A stretch of 53,165 bases of DNA, from NCBI GenBank assembly GCA_938075415.1, contig CALJHC010000044.1, positions 1-53,165 of the forward strand, in the 5' to 3' direction. The position numbers were made by a program, and so were the translations under genes. Positions within the stretch are counted from its first letter, which is position 1. Each line of letters begins with the position of its first letter. This document shows positions 25,100 through 32,528 of the stretch, piece after piece. Source of the stretch: an uncultured Rubripirellula sp. (GTDB taxonomy: Bacteria > Planctomycetota > Planctomycetia > Pirellulales > Pirellulaceae). The notes under the pieces were generated by a model. The model did not search any database. It worked only from the letters and a program-made list of their open reading frames with translations, and was not told where the DNA came from.

Positions 25100-26313
25100 T
25101 CTCTGGTTTTTTTCGAAAAGCTCTCTTTCTGAAGCTCGCCTCAATCAGGGTCGGTTGGCTCGAAATACGTGATGCTGATGGAATCGAGTCCTTCGGTGAT
25201 CCAAATTCCGATTTGAGAGCGACGATTCGAGTGCACGACTGCATCTTTTATCGATCCGTTGCGATTGGCGGCAGCGTCGGTGCTGGCGAGTCTTACGTTG
25301 CGGGTGCATGGTCATGTGATGATTTGACCACTCTGATTCAGATATTTTCTCGGAACCTCGAAGCCTCAAACCGGCTTGGCGGTGTTGGTAATGCGTTCAT
25401 GGAAGTGGCCCGGAAAATCAAGCACCGATTCAATCGAAATACGAAAAGTGGAAGCCGGAAAAACATTTCGGCACACTATGATCTGAGTAATGATTTCTAT
25501 GAACTGTTTCTCGACGAAACGATGACTTATTCAAGTGGAGTCTTTCCGTCAGAGTTTGCGTCGATGAGGGAGGCGTCTGACGAGAAATATGACCGGTTGT
25601 GTCGGAAACTTTGCTTGTCCCAGAATGACCACCTGTTGGAAATCGGCACCGGGTGGGGTGGCTTTTCAATTCATGCGGCAAAACATTACGGCTGCCGAAT
25701 CACGACCACGACGATTTCCACACAACAGCATGCGTATGCAGAAAGGCGATTTCAAGGCGAGGGGCTGCAGGGTCAGATCGAATTGCTACGTACGGATTAT
25801 CGGGACCTTGAGGGACAGTACGACAAGCTGGTTTCCATCGAGATGATCGAGGCCGTTGGGCATGAATTTCTCGATACCTATTTCCAGAAGTGCTCCAGCC
25901 TACTGAAGCCCAATGGATTGTTCGCGTTGCAGGCAATCACCATTCCTGACCAGCGTTATGAACGATACAAAAGGTCGGTGGATTTTATTCAGAAGCACGT
26001 TTTTCCCGGTGGGTTCCTACCATCGATTGGGGCAATGGCGACATCGGTGGGTCGCATGACGGACATGAATTGGGTTCATTTTGAGGACTTTGCTGAACAC
26101 TACGCGCGGACATTGGAAAGCTGGCGTGAGAAAATGTTTTCGAACCTTCAGGAGATCAGGGATCTCGGGATGTCCGATTCATTCATTCGTCTATGGGAGT
26201 TTTACCTGAGTTATTGCGAAGGCGCTTTTCGAGAGAAGCAAATTGGTGTTGCTCAGTTGTTGCTGCAAAAGCCCAGCAATCGCGTTTCTGATGCCTATCC
26301 CGGATTGGTATGA
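24997..26313 (+). CDS. Cyclopropane-fatty-acyl-phospholipid-synthase-like methyltransferase (first copy)
   Basis: A 438-residue SAM-dependent methyltransferase acting on unsaturated acyl chains of phospholipids. An N-terminal CFA domain covers residues ~40-140. Then come SAHYDLSNDFYELFLD, the SAM-binding motif LEIGTGWGGF (about 214-223), SIEMIEAVGHE, and FIQKHVFPGGFLPS, which lines the lipid site. The cysteine that follows YS in E. coli CFA synthase (YSCAYW, Cys139) is replaced by Ser180 here (TYSSGV), so chemistry could stop at simple methylation rather than ring closure. ATG 24997 lies inside the DUF1365 gene. The following DUF1475 gene begins three bases after this stop. Confidence 0.9.
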   Translation: MSVLSSPPNSAQAESGLNLEPPHFSNLGLAGASLISGFFRKALFLKLASIRVGWLEIRDADGIESFGDPNSDLRATIRVHDCIFYRSVAIGGSVGAGESYVAGAWSCDDLTTLIQIFSRNLEASNRLGGVGNAFMEVARKIKHRFNRNTKSGSRKNISAHYDLSNDFYELFLDETMTYSSGVFPSEFASMREASDEKYDRLCRKLCLSQNDHLLEIGTGWGGFSIHAAKHYGCRITTTTISTQQHAYAERRFQGEGLQGQIELLRTDYRDLEGQYDKLVSIEMIEAVGHEFLDTYFQKCSSLLKPNGLFALQAITIPDQRYERYKRSVDFIQKHVFPGGFLPSIGAMATSVGRMTDMNWVHFEDFAEHYARTLESWREKMFSNLQEIRDLGMSDSFIRLWEFYLSYCEGAFREKQIGVAQLLLQKPSNRVSDAYPGLV

Positions 26314-26316
26314 TCC

Positions 26317-26664
26317 ATGAAAGTTTTTCTTCTCTCTTTTTGCTGCTTGGTGATTGCTTGCATGTTGTGGATTACCACCCTTGCATCCTTGGATCGAAGC
26401 GTTCTCGAGGGCGGTCGCGGGCTGTGGCCGGATCCGTGGTTCATCGCGACACTCGCTGATGCCTATTTTGCCTTTCTGACATTCTTTCTCTGGGTTGCTT
26501 ACAAGGAAGTCCGTTGGTTGAGTCGGGTGGGTTGGTTGATTGCCATCCTGTTGCTCGGCAACTTTGCCATGTCTGCATACTTGATAGTGCAATTATCTCG
26601 CACGCGTCCTTTCTCGGCTGAATCGCTTTTACTGCGGCGGCCGATTGATTCGTCATCCGTTTAA
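26317..26664 (+). CDS. DUF1475-like small membrane protein
   Basis: A 115-residue integral membrane protein with about three hydrophobic helices (residues ~2-24, 44-64 and 70-92). The central motif TLADAYFAFLTFFLWVAYKE and the later LLLGNFAMSAYLIVQL resemble DUF1475. It sits three bases after the first CFA-like gene and 14 before the second, so it is clearly part of the operon. It may anchor or organise the soluble lipid enzymes at the membrane; no activity is known. Confidence 0.75.
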   Translation: MKVFLLSFCCLVIACMLWITTLASLDRSVLEGGRGLWPDPWFIATLADAYFAFLTFFLWVAYKEVRWLSRVGWLIAILLLGNFAMSAYLIVQLSRTRPFSAESLLLRRPIDSSSV

Positions 26665-26678
26665 GAATTGAGAGATCG

Positions 26679-27728
26679 ATGTCGTTGATACGTTTGGCCG
26701 AGGAGCGTTGGTTGCCGGATTCAATCGTCAGGATGGGCATGCGGCGATTGATGCGGGAGCGTCTGAATCATGAGAATAATGCTGCCGGTGGTGATCATCG
26801 TTCGGCGGTGGACGCGTTTGCTCAGCAGCAGCGCAACAGTGGTGTGACAATCGAGACTGATTTAGCGAATGAGCAGCATTACGAAGTACCGGCAGCTTTT
26901 TACTTAGGAGTACTTGGGAACCGCTTGAAATATAGTTGCGGTTGGTGGGGCGACCGCAATGCGACTCTTGATTCGTCCGAAGTTGAGATGTTGAAACTGA
27001 CCTGTGAACGAGCGGGGATCGAAGATGGGATGCGTGTGTTGGATCTGGGATGCGGTTGGGGTTCATTGACCCTTTGGATCGCAGAGATGTACCCCCGTTG
27101 CAAGGTGACGGCGCTCTCGAATTCCAACAGTCAGCGAGTCTATATCGAAGATGTCTGCAGAAAACGTGGGCTCGGCAACGTTCAAGTGATCACTGCAGAT
27201 GTTGGTAGTTTTGAAACCGATGATGTGTTTGATCGAGTCGCTTCCGTCGAGATGTTCGAGCATGTAAGGAATCACGAAAATCTACTCGCTCGGATTTCCA
27301 ATTGGCTCACCCCCGAAGGGCGGCTTTTCGTTCATGTGTTTTGCCATCGTAAACTGGCGTACACGTTCGAACGTGAGGGTGAAAAAAACTGGATGGGACG
27401 CCATTTTTTCTCGGGTGGCATCATGCCGTCAGAGGATTTGTTTCAGAGGTATCAACGCGACATGCTGGTTGAGGAACAGTGGTGGATTAATGGGCAACAC
27501 TACGGCAAGACCAGTGAAGCATGGTTGGAAAAATTAGACGGTTGTGAGATGGATTCACGTAAGGTACTCGCTGAGGCAAACCCTTCAGAGCGCCCTGAGG
27601 TTTTGGTCCAGCGATGGAGAATGTTTTTCATGGCCTGCGCTGAGCTTTTCAACTTTGATGGTGGGGAGCAGTGGGGCGTTGTCCACTATCGATTCAAGCC
27701 AAAACGTGTCGGAAGTAACATCGCATGA
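26679..27728 (+). CDS. Second CFA-like / coclaurine-N-methyltransferase-like SAM methyltransferase
   Basis: A 349-residue enzyme of COG2230 but from a different branch than its neighbour. It lacks the long N-terminal CFA domain and resembles the coclaurine N-methyltransferase-like group. Features: QHYEVPAAFYLGVLG, RLKYSCGWWGD (which keeps the active-site-type Cys87), the SAM motif LDLGCGWGSL (121-130), SVEMFEHVRNHE, and FVHVFCHRKLAYTFE. The ATG of the next gene overlaps its stop by four bases. Two distinct acyl-methyltransferase types in one operon suggest two successive alkylations, or one methylase plus one ring-forming enzyme. Confidence 0.88.
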   Translation: MSLIRLAEERWLPDSIVRMGMRRLMRERLNHENNAAGGDHRSAVDAFAQQQRNSGVTIETDLANEQHYEVPAAFYLGVLGNRLKYSCGWWGDRNATLDSSEVEMLKLTCERAGIEDGMRVLDLGCGWGSLTLWIAEMYPRCKVTALSNSNSQRVYIEDVCRKRGLGNVQVITADVGSFETDDVFDRVASVEMFEHVRNHENLLARISNWLTPEGRLFVHVFCHRKLAYTFEREGEKNWMGRHFFSGGIMPSEDLFQRYQRDMLVEEQWWINGQHYGKTSEAWLEKLDGCEMDSRKVLAEANPSERPEVLVQRWRMFFMACAELFNFDGGEQWGVVHYRFKPKRVGSNIA

Positions 27729-28513
27729 ATACCTTACAGATATTATCAATGAACGCGCTGGTGATTTTTGCGATCACCACTTCATTGTGGTTGCTAAGTT
27801 TGCGTTTGAAAGATACCAGCATCATTGATCTGTTTTGGGGTGTCGGGTTTGTCATCATTGGCTGGGTAACGTTCGGTGTTGTTGGATTTTCCGGCAAAGG
27901 GGTTTGCTTGGTCGTTTGTTGCACGCTTTGGGGGCTGCGGCTAAGCCTTTACCTCGCTTGGAGAAACCACGGTGGTCCCGAGGATTATCGTTATGCTGCG
28001 ATGCGCAGCCGTCATGGGAAATCATTTTGGTGGATTAGCCTCATCACAATTTTCTGGTTGCAGGGTACGGTGATGTGGGTCATCGCTTTGCCGATCCAGA
28101 TTGGTCAGCATGGCGGAGGTCACATGACGTCTTTTGGTCTCCTTGGTGTTGTGATCTGGCTTGTCGGTTTTTACTTTGAGGCAGTGAGTGATTTTCAGCT
28201 GGCCCGCTTCAAACGAAAAGGCAATGGAGTGATGGACCAGGGGCTTTGGCGGTACTCGAGGCATCCAAATTATTTTGGTAACGCCTTGATTTGGTGGGGG
28301 CTCACACTAATTGCCATCCAGCCCCAGACTTGGTGGTTGATTATCAGTCCCACCCTCATGACCTTTCTTTTGCTAAAGGTTTCCGGGGTTGCGTTGTTGG
28401 AACGATCACTTTCCAAACGATCGGCTGAGTATCGAGCTTATATGTTGAGGACGAGCCCTTTCTTTCCCCTGCCGCCGAAGACGCTGCAGACCAAACTGGA
28501 TGCCGATGGTTAA
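27725..28513 (+). CDS. DUF1295 (steroid 5-alpha-reductase-like) membrane protein
   Basis: A 262-residue polytopic membrane protein (about six to seven helices) of DUF1295/COG3752, related to isoprenylcysteine carboxyl methyltransferase and steroid 5-alpha reductases. Diagnostic parts are DLFWGVGFV near the N-terminus, the NADPH- or SAM-binding C-terminal motif RYSRHPNYFG, and a late LLERSLSKRSAEYRAY. It starts inside the previous gene's stop (ATGA). It probably reduces or otherwise modifies a double bond in the lipid made by the operon. It is the last gene of the tight cluster; 261 bases separate it from the next start. Confidence 0.88.
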   Translation: MNTLQILSMNALVIFAITTSLWLLSLRLKDTSIIDLFWGVGFVIIGWVTFGVVGFSGKGVCLVVCCTLWGLRLSLYLAWRNHGGPEDYRYAAMRSRHGKSFWWISLITIFWLQGTVMWVIALPIQIGQHGGGHMTSFGLLGVVIWLVGFYFEAVSDFQLARFKRKGNGVMDQGLWRYSRHPNYFGNALIWWGLTLIAIQPQTWWLIISPTLMTFLLLKVSGVALLERSLSKRSAEYRAYMLRTSPFFPLPPKTLQTKLDADG

Positions 28514-28774
28514 GGACAGGCCTCTGCTAATTGATAATGGAAAGAAATCAAAGAAACTGAATTTAGGGATCGTGGATTTTTATTAGGATGCGGGGCGTAG
28601 CGGATCGGCTTTGTGCTGATCACTAAATACTTGTTTGGCGTGCCCCAGTTGAATGGGCTTGTCATGGCAAGATTCGTCCCGATTGGATGCGAGATGCGTG
28701 TTGTTATTCAAACGGGAACAAAGAGGACACTGTTAGACGAAGTCCTTTCAAGCCGAGGTGAAGGAGTTTTGAGA

Positions 28775-29491
28775 ATGTCAGATGATGACAGTCGCCTGAA
28801 ACAAGAGTTTGAAAAACTGCTGAAACAACCGGATGCACCGCAGCAGATTGACCAATGGATGTGGTCGGAACTTTCGAGCGGAAGTCATTCAAGAAAGCAT
28901 CCATGGAATTTAGCGGTTTACTGCTCGTTGGCAGAGGATGCGTTGCATGGGCTTGTACCTCGATCCCGAACAGTGGTGATTCGGGATGTGGATGTTACCC
29001 AGCGGTCCATCGACTTCTATACCGACATCAGGTCCGAGAAGGTTGTGAGCCTGCGAGATAGGGCTGCGAGCCAACGCATCTGCTGGACGTTTTATCGTCA
29101 TGAAACTCGTTTGCAACTGAGGCTCGATGCCCGGGCAGAGTTGCTTCCACTTGATTCAGTGAATGAGCAATGGCACAGGACCCCCCAGCACTCGAGGGGG
29201 GCCTATGCGTCTGTCGATCCACCGGGAACCACTCTCACGCAGTCATCAACGCATCAACACAAGGCATCAGTTTCCATTGACCCTCTGTCAGTGAGTTCCG
29301 CGTCATTGGGTGATGTGGCGATTGGCCGAGCAGCTCTGCAAATTGAGAAAGCAAAAGATAATTTCTGTGTTATTCGGACAATCGTCGACTCGGTGGAAAT
29401 GGTGCACCTGGCTCCAGATGGCAATCGAAGAGTGCATTTTGTCTACGATGCAGAGGGTCGCTGCGATGAAGTGAGTTGGTTGGTTCCGTAA
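28775..29491 (+). CDS. Pyridoxamine-5'-phosphate-oxidase-like flavoprotein (PPOX family)
   Basis: A 238-residue FMN-binding split-barrel protein. The start at 28775 is selected because AAGGAG lies eight bases upstream, and the longer frame from 28613 adds unrelated sequence. Family features: RTVVIRDVDVTQRSIDFYTD, RSEKVVSLRD and RLQLRLDARAE form the FMN-binding barrel, and a WHRTPQHSRGAYAS motif follows, as in Alr4036-type PPOX proteins. Residues ~160-195 are a low-complexity insert (TTLTQSSTHQHK). It is not a standard PdxH: the C-terminal dimer and substrate motif differs. Substrate unknown. It might belong to the lipid operon transcript, but its own ribosome site and the gap suggest independence. 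Confidence 0.78.
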   Translation: MSDDDSRLKQEFEKLLKQPDAPQQIDQWMWSELSSGSHSRKHPWNLAVYCSLAEDALHGLVPRSRTVVIRDVDVTQRSIDFYTDIRSEKVVSLRDRAASQRICWTFYRHETRLQLRLDARAELLPLDSVNEQWHRTPQHSRGAYASVDPPGTTLTQSSTHQHKASVSIDPLSVSSASLGDVAIGRAALQIEKAKDNFCVIRTIVDSVEMVHLAPDGNRRVHFVYDAEGRCDEVSWLVP

Positions 29492-29811
29492 AAATGCTTG
29501 CGTCTAATGTACCGCTTTTTGAATCAATGACCTGTTGACCGATCAGGGGCCCTGCCTGATTTTGGGACGCCTGCGATCCTAAATAATCAAATCAGCAACT
29601 CCTGTTGATCGGTTGTGTTTTGTTTTGGTCCCTATGGTTAGTGCTGATGAGTGCTTGTGGGTTCTGGTGTAGACTTTGCCCGTCAATGATGCGTCCGTTG
29701 TGCAAGATGCTTGAAAGTCGGAACTGAGACGTTTGACAAGGCTCTACAGTTAATTCAGGGTTATCCGTCTAATATTCTATAGGTTTTATTATTTAAACAG
29801 TTGACAGCAAA
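29492..29811. other. Intergenic region before the dehydratase
   Basis: It contains a short hairpin followed by TTTT at 29542-29563 (ATCAGG/CCTGAT), which may terminate the upstream transcript. Close to the dehydratase, 29770-29800 is strongly AT-rich (tattctataggttttattattt), a plausible -10 region. No gene is visible. Confidence 0.4.
29542..29563 (+). terminator. Possible weak terminator after the PPOX gene
   Basis: ATCAGG (29542-29547) pairs with CCTGAT (29555-29560) around a GC-rich seven-base loop, followed by three more T residues after the stem's final T. The stem is short, so this is tentative. Confidence 0.35.
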
Positions 29812-30324
29812 ATGAATAAGGTCTTTCATCACGACTACGAAAGCGTTGAGGATTACCTGCATCACCGTCCGCCTTACTTGATGATTGATCGTATTATCAC
29901 GGTAACCACCAAATCGATAGAGACGGAGAAGCGGATAACAGGGGAAGAGTTTTTTCTTCCCGGGCACTTCCCTGGGGTGTCAATTTTTCCCGGCGCGATG
30001 ATGCAGGAATTTGCAACTCAATCAGCAGGCGTTTTGATCGCGGCTCGCCACAACCCGATGGAGATCTACAACACGCATGATCCTTCTTTCAACCGATTGG
30101 CTTTGGGGGTGTTGGTCAGAGTGAGTCGGGCCAAGTACTTGGGTTTTGCTCGTCTCGGTGATACGCTTCGAGCGAAGGTATTGCTGAGTGACTGCATTGG
30201 CAACATTTTTGATTTTACATCTACGATCCATGTTGGCGAGCGAGTGATCATGAAGAACCGTTTTCGCCTGAGCAATGTTCCCACCGAGACTCTGATTGGT
30301 GAAGCCCCATCTGCCAAGGTTTGA
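29812..30324 (+). CDS. FabA/FabZ-type 3-hydroxyacyl-ACP dehydratase homologue
   Basis: A 170-residue hot-dog-fold protein. Near the N-terminus HHRPPYLMIDRI is the FabZ signature. FFLPGHFPG supplies the catalytic His52, and GAMMQEFATQSAG supplies the catalytic acid Glu66. FabZ dehydrates 3-hydroxyacyl-ACP in fatty-acid synthesis. Length is slightly above the usual 140-155. It is not in a fab operon, so it may be a specialised paralogue serving lipid or polyketide modification. Its position just after the acyl-methyltransferase operon is suggestive but unproven. The start at 29812 lacks a strong ribosome site. Confidence 0.82.
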   Translation: MNKVFHHDYESVEDYLHHRPPYLMIDRIITVTTKSIETEKRITGEEFFLPGHFPGVSIFPGAMMQEFATQSAGVLIAARHNPMEIYNTHDPSFNRLALGVLVRVSRAKYLGFARLGDTLRAKVLLSDCIGNIFDFTSTIHVGERVIMKNRFRLSNVPTETLIGEAPSAKV

Positions 30325-30438
30325 TTCCTTTGCGTTAGCGAAATGGGTTCATTCACTCAACGATCGCGTTTTGTTGCAAAGAGACGTCGACTAAGGGACA
30401 ATGACGAAGTCACTTCGAGCATGTCTTGGGAATCACCG

Positions 30439-31728
30439 ATGAACCGATCAATCGACGCGTTAGTTTTAAGTCTCACCGTTCGCACCGGAAATTACCGGCC
30501 CACTCATTTGATCCGCGTCCTTCTCGGTATGCTACTGATCGGCATTGATGTCGGTAGTGGATTGTTGATCGCACAGGGGCTTGGTGGATCAGTCACCACA
30601 TCCACGGAAAGAACTTCAGAGGAAACTGGCACATCCAGCGAGGAGGCGGGCTGGGTTGATCTTTTTCAAGACAATTCGTTTGCCGGATGGGTAAGGACCA
30701 ACACACCCCAGCAGACCTGGCAATTTAAAGATGACCTGCTGATCTGCAGTGGAAAACCCATCGGTGAGATTCGCACGAAGAAAATGTATCAGAACTTTGT
30801 TTTGGAGCTCGAATGGCGTCATTTAGTCCCCGGAGGGAATGCGGGCATTTTTGTTTGGGCCGACGACATAACCTCCCGGGGTGTGCCATTTCATCGTGGG
30901 ATCGAAGTGCAGGTGCTTGAGAATGCATACGGGAACACGCAATCCCACACCACGCACGGCGATATCTTCCCCATTCATGGTGCAACGATGGTACCGGTGA
31001 ACGGTCGCGGCGGTAGCCGAGCGTTCCCCACAGAGAATCGGTCCAATGCGAGTCCAGAGTGGAATCACTATCGTATTGAGTGTCTTGATGGTGAAATTTC
31101 TCTCGCGGTAAATGGCAAAGTTGTTACTCGTGGAAAGCAGTGTCTTCCAAGTCGTGGTTATCTGTGCCTTGAGTCTGAGGGTGGAGTGGTTCACTATCGA
31201 AACGTACGGATCCAAGAATTACCCGACACGAATATTCCTGAGGATCGCATCGCCATTTCGGATCGCGGATATAGCTCGATTTACAGTGGCCTTGGGTTTG
31301 ATGGTTGGGAAGTTGGAGCTGGCGGGAAATGGAAATCCAATGATTGGATCCTGTCATACCAAGGAACAAGCGAAGAATCCGGTTCGATCAAATCAACCAT
31401 GGTGAGTTCCAATCAGGGTTTTCTGTTGGACTTTCGTTTGAAGGATCCCGTCAGCACCGTTGCGATCTCGGGAGTTTTTGATCGTGAAGTCAGCTTGGTT
31501 GGCTCAGGCTTCCTTTCAGCTTTGTCCAAGCGGGGTCAATGGAATCGACTTGAGGTGCGGTTCGAGGAAGGTCACGTTGGAATTCATCTTAACGGGAGCG
31601 AGATTAAGCCGGCACAAGATTGGCCGAAAGGCACCGTTGGTGATGAAGCCACGCTGGAAATCAAAGCGGTCGGCAGTGTCGAGTTTGCCAATCTCTACGT
31701 TCAATCAAGAGAGCCAGTGGTTGATTGA
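30439..31728 (+). CDS. DUF1080 / 3-keto-disaccharide hydrolase-like exported protein, two domains
   Basis: A 429-residue protein from ATG 30439, chosen because GGGA lies eight bases upstream and a signal anchor (HLIRVLLGMLLIGIDVG) then falls near the N-terminus. ATG 30343 would add 32 basic residues and cannot be excluded. The first jelly-roll domain matches DUF1080: WVDLFQDNSFAGWV, NFVLELEWRHLVPGGNAGIFV, RGIEVQVLE, WNHYRIECLDGEISLAVNG and a closing GYLCLESEGGVVHYRNVRI. A second, more diverged copy follows (GYSSIYSGLGFDGWE to the end). Family members cleave 3-keto-glycosides or bind glycans. Neighbouring esterase and sulfatase genes suit a glycan-degrading role. Confidence 0.82.
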   Translation: MNRSIDALVLSLTVRTGNYRPTHLIRVLLGMLLIGIDVGSGLLIAQGLGGSVTTSTERTSEETGTSSEEAGWVDLFQDNSFAGWVRTNTPQQTWQFKDDLLICSGKPIGEIRTKKMYQNFVLELEWRHLVPGGNAGIFVWADDITSRGVPFHRGIEVQVLENAYGNTQSHTTHGDIFPIHGATMVPVNGRGGSRAFPTENRSNASPEWNHYRIECLDGEISLAVNGKVVTRGKQCLPSRGYLCLESEGGVVHYRNVRIQELPDTNIPEDRIAISDRGYSSIYSGLGFDGWEVGAGGKWKSNDWILSYQGTSEESGSIKSTMVSSNQGFLLDFRLKDPVSTVAISGVFDREVSLVGSGFLSALSKRGQWNRLEVRFEEGHVGIHLNGSEIKPAQDWPKGTVGDEATLEIKAVGSVEFANLYVQSREPVVD

Positions 31729-31756
31729 AAGTCGAAGTCATCATGGCTTCAATCAA
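31721..31756. terminator. Perfect 9-bp inverted repeat over the DUF1080 stop codon
   Basis: TTGATTGAA (31721-31729, including the stop codon) pairs with TTCAATCAA (31748-31756). A third copy of the right arm (ttcaatcaa) lies at 31700-31708 inside the gene, so two alternative hairpins are possible. There is no T-tract. It may act as a transcript-end structure. Confidence 0.3.
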
Positions 31757-32528
31757 GGTCATCGCGAGCTTGTGTGGAATGCTTGGTTAGGTGAACCGTT
31801 AGCGCCGGTGGGTGCTGCGATCCCTGAGATGGATGCCGCGTAACCCAACCAAGTGACGCCTGTTCAATGAGCTCGCGTCATTGAATGATTGGTTTTCTCG
31901 AATATGTTGACGTTGAACGCCATCTTAGTTTTAGGCACCTACCATGATGCCCACGATAAAATCCGGGCGACCCTCGGGAAAAATGGGTGCATGGTTGGAG
32001 CCATCTGGCGATTTCCATGGCCGCGGAGCTGAATTCGATCGGTTGCGTTAAGAGCGGATAAGTTGGGTGAAAGTTGCCGTCTGTTCAGAAAGCCGTTGCA
32101 TCTGCTGCTTAGGCCTAAACCCGTTGGTTGAAGGGTTCATTCACCAACAGAGTGCATGAGGAGCAGGTTCTTAGCCTCCGCGTTTCCGGATTGAGTTCAA
32201 CCCTCTGCTGCTTCTGTCAACGATGAATCCCAAGGAAGATGAAGTGGAATTGTTAATTCGAGGCCGAAATCAGACAAGTTAGTTTTTCTGTAGGAATGCA
32301 GGAGACTCTTGTGCACCAGAATTCGTCGAAACGCTTGCAGGATTTCGCGAGTGGCATCTTCAGGGACGCCTGGTATTTGGCCGTTTGCTAGAGGCGTTCT
32401 TACCTGTCCTTTTGTCGTGATGATTAAAATTCGATAGGTTATGTAATTGTTGAGGATGCTGTCTCTGCTTTTTTGTCGTGTTGGTTGCTTGGGTAAGTCT
32501 TTGTTTTAACTCTAACGAATCATTGAAC
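31729..32528. other. Intergenic region upstream of the sialate esterase
   Basis: 800 bases with no gene that I can support. The frame continuing to 31843 is a shadow of the DUF1080 gene. Promoter elements for the next gene must lie here but are not clear by eye. Confidence 0.4.
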
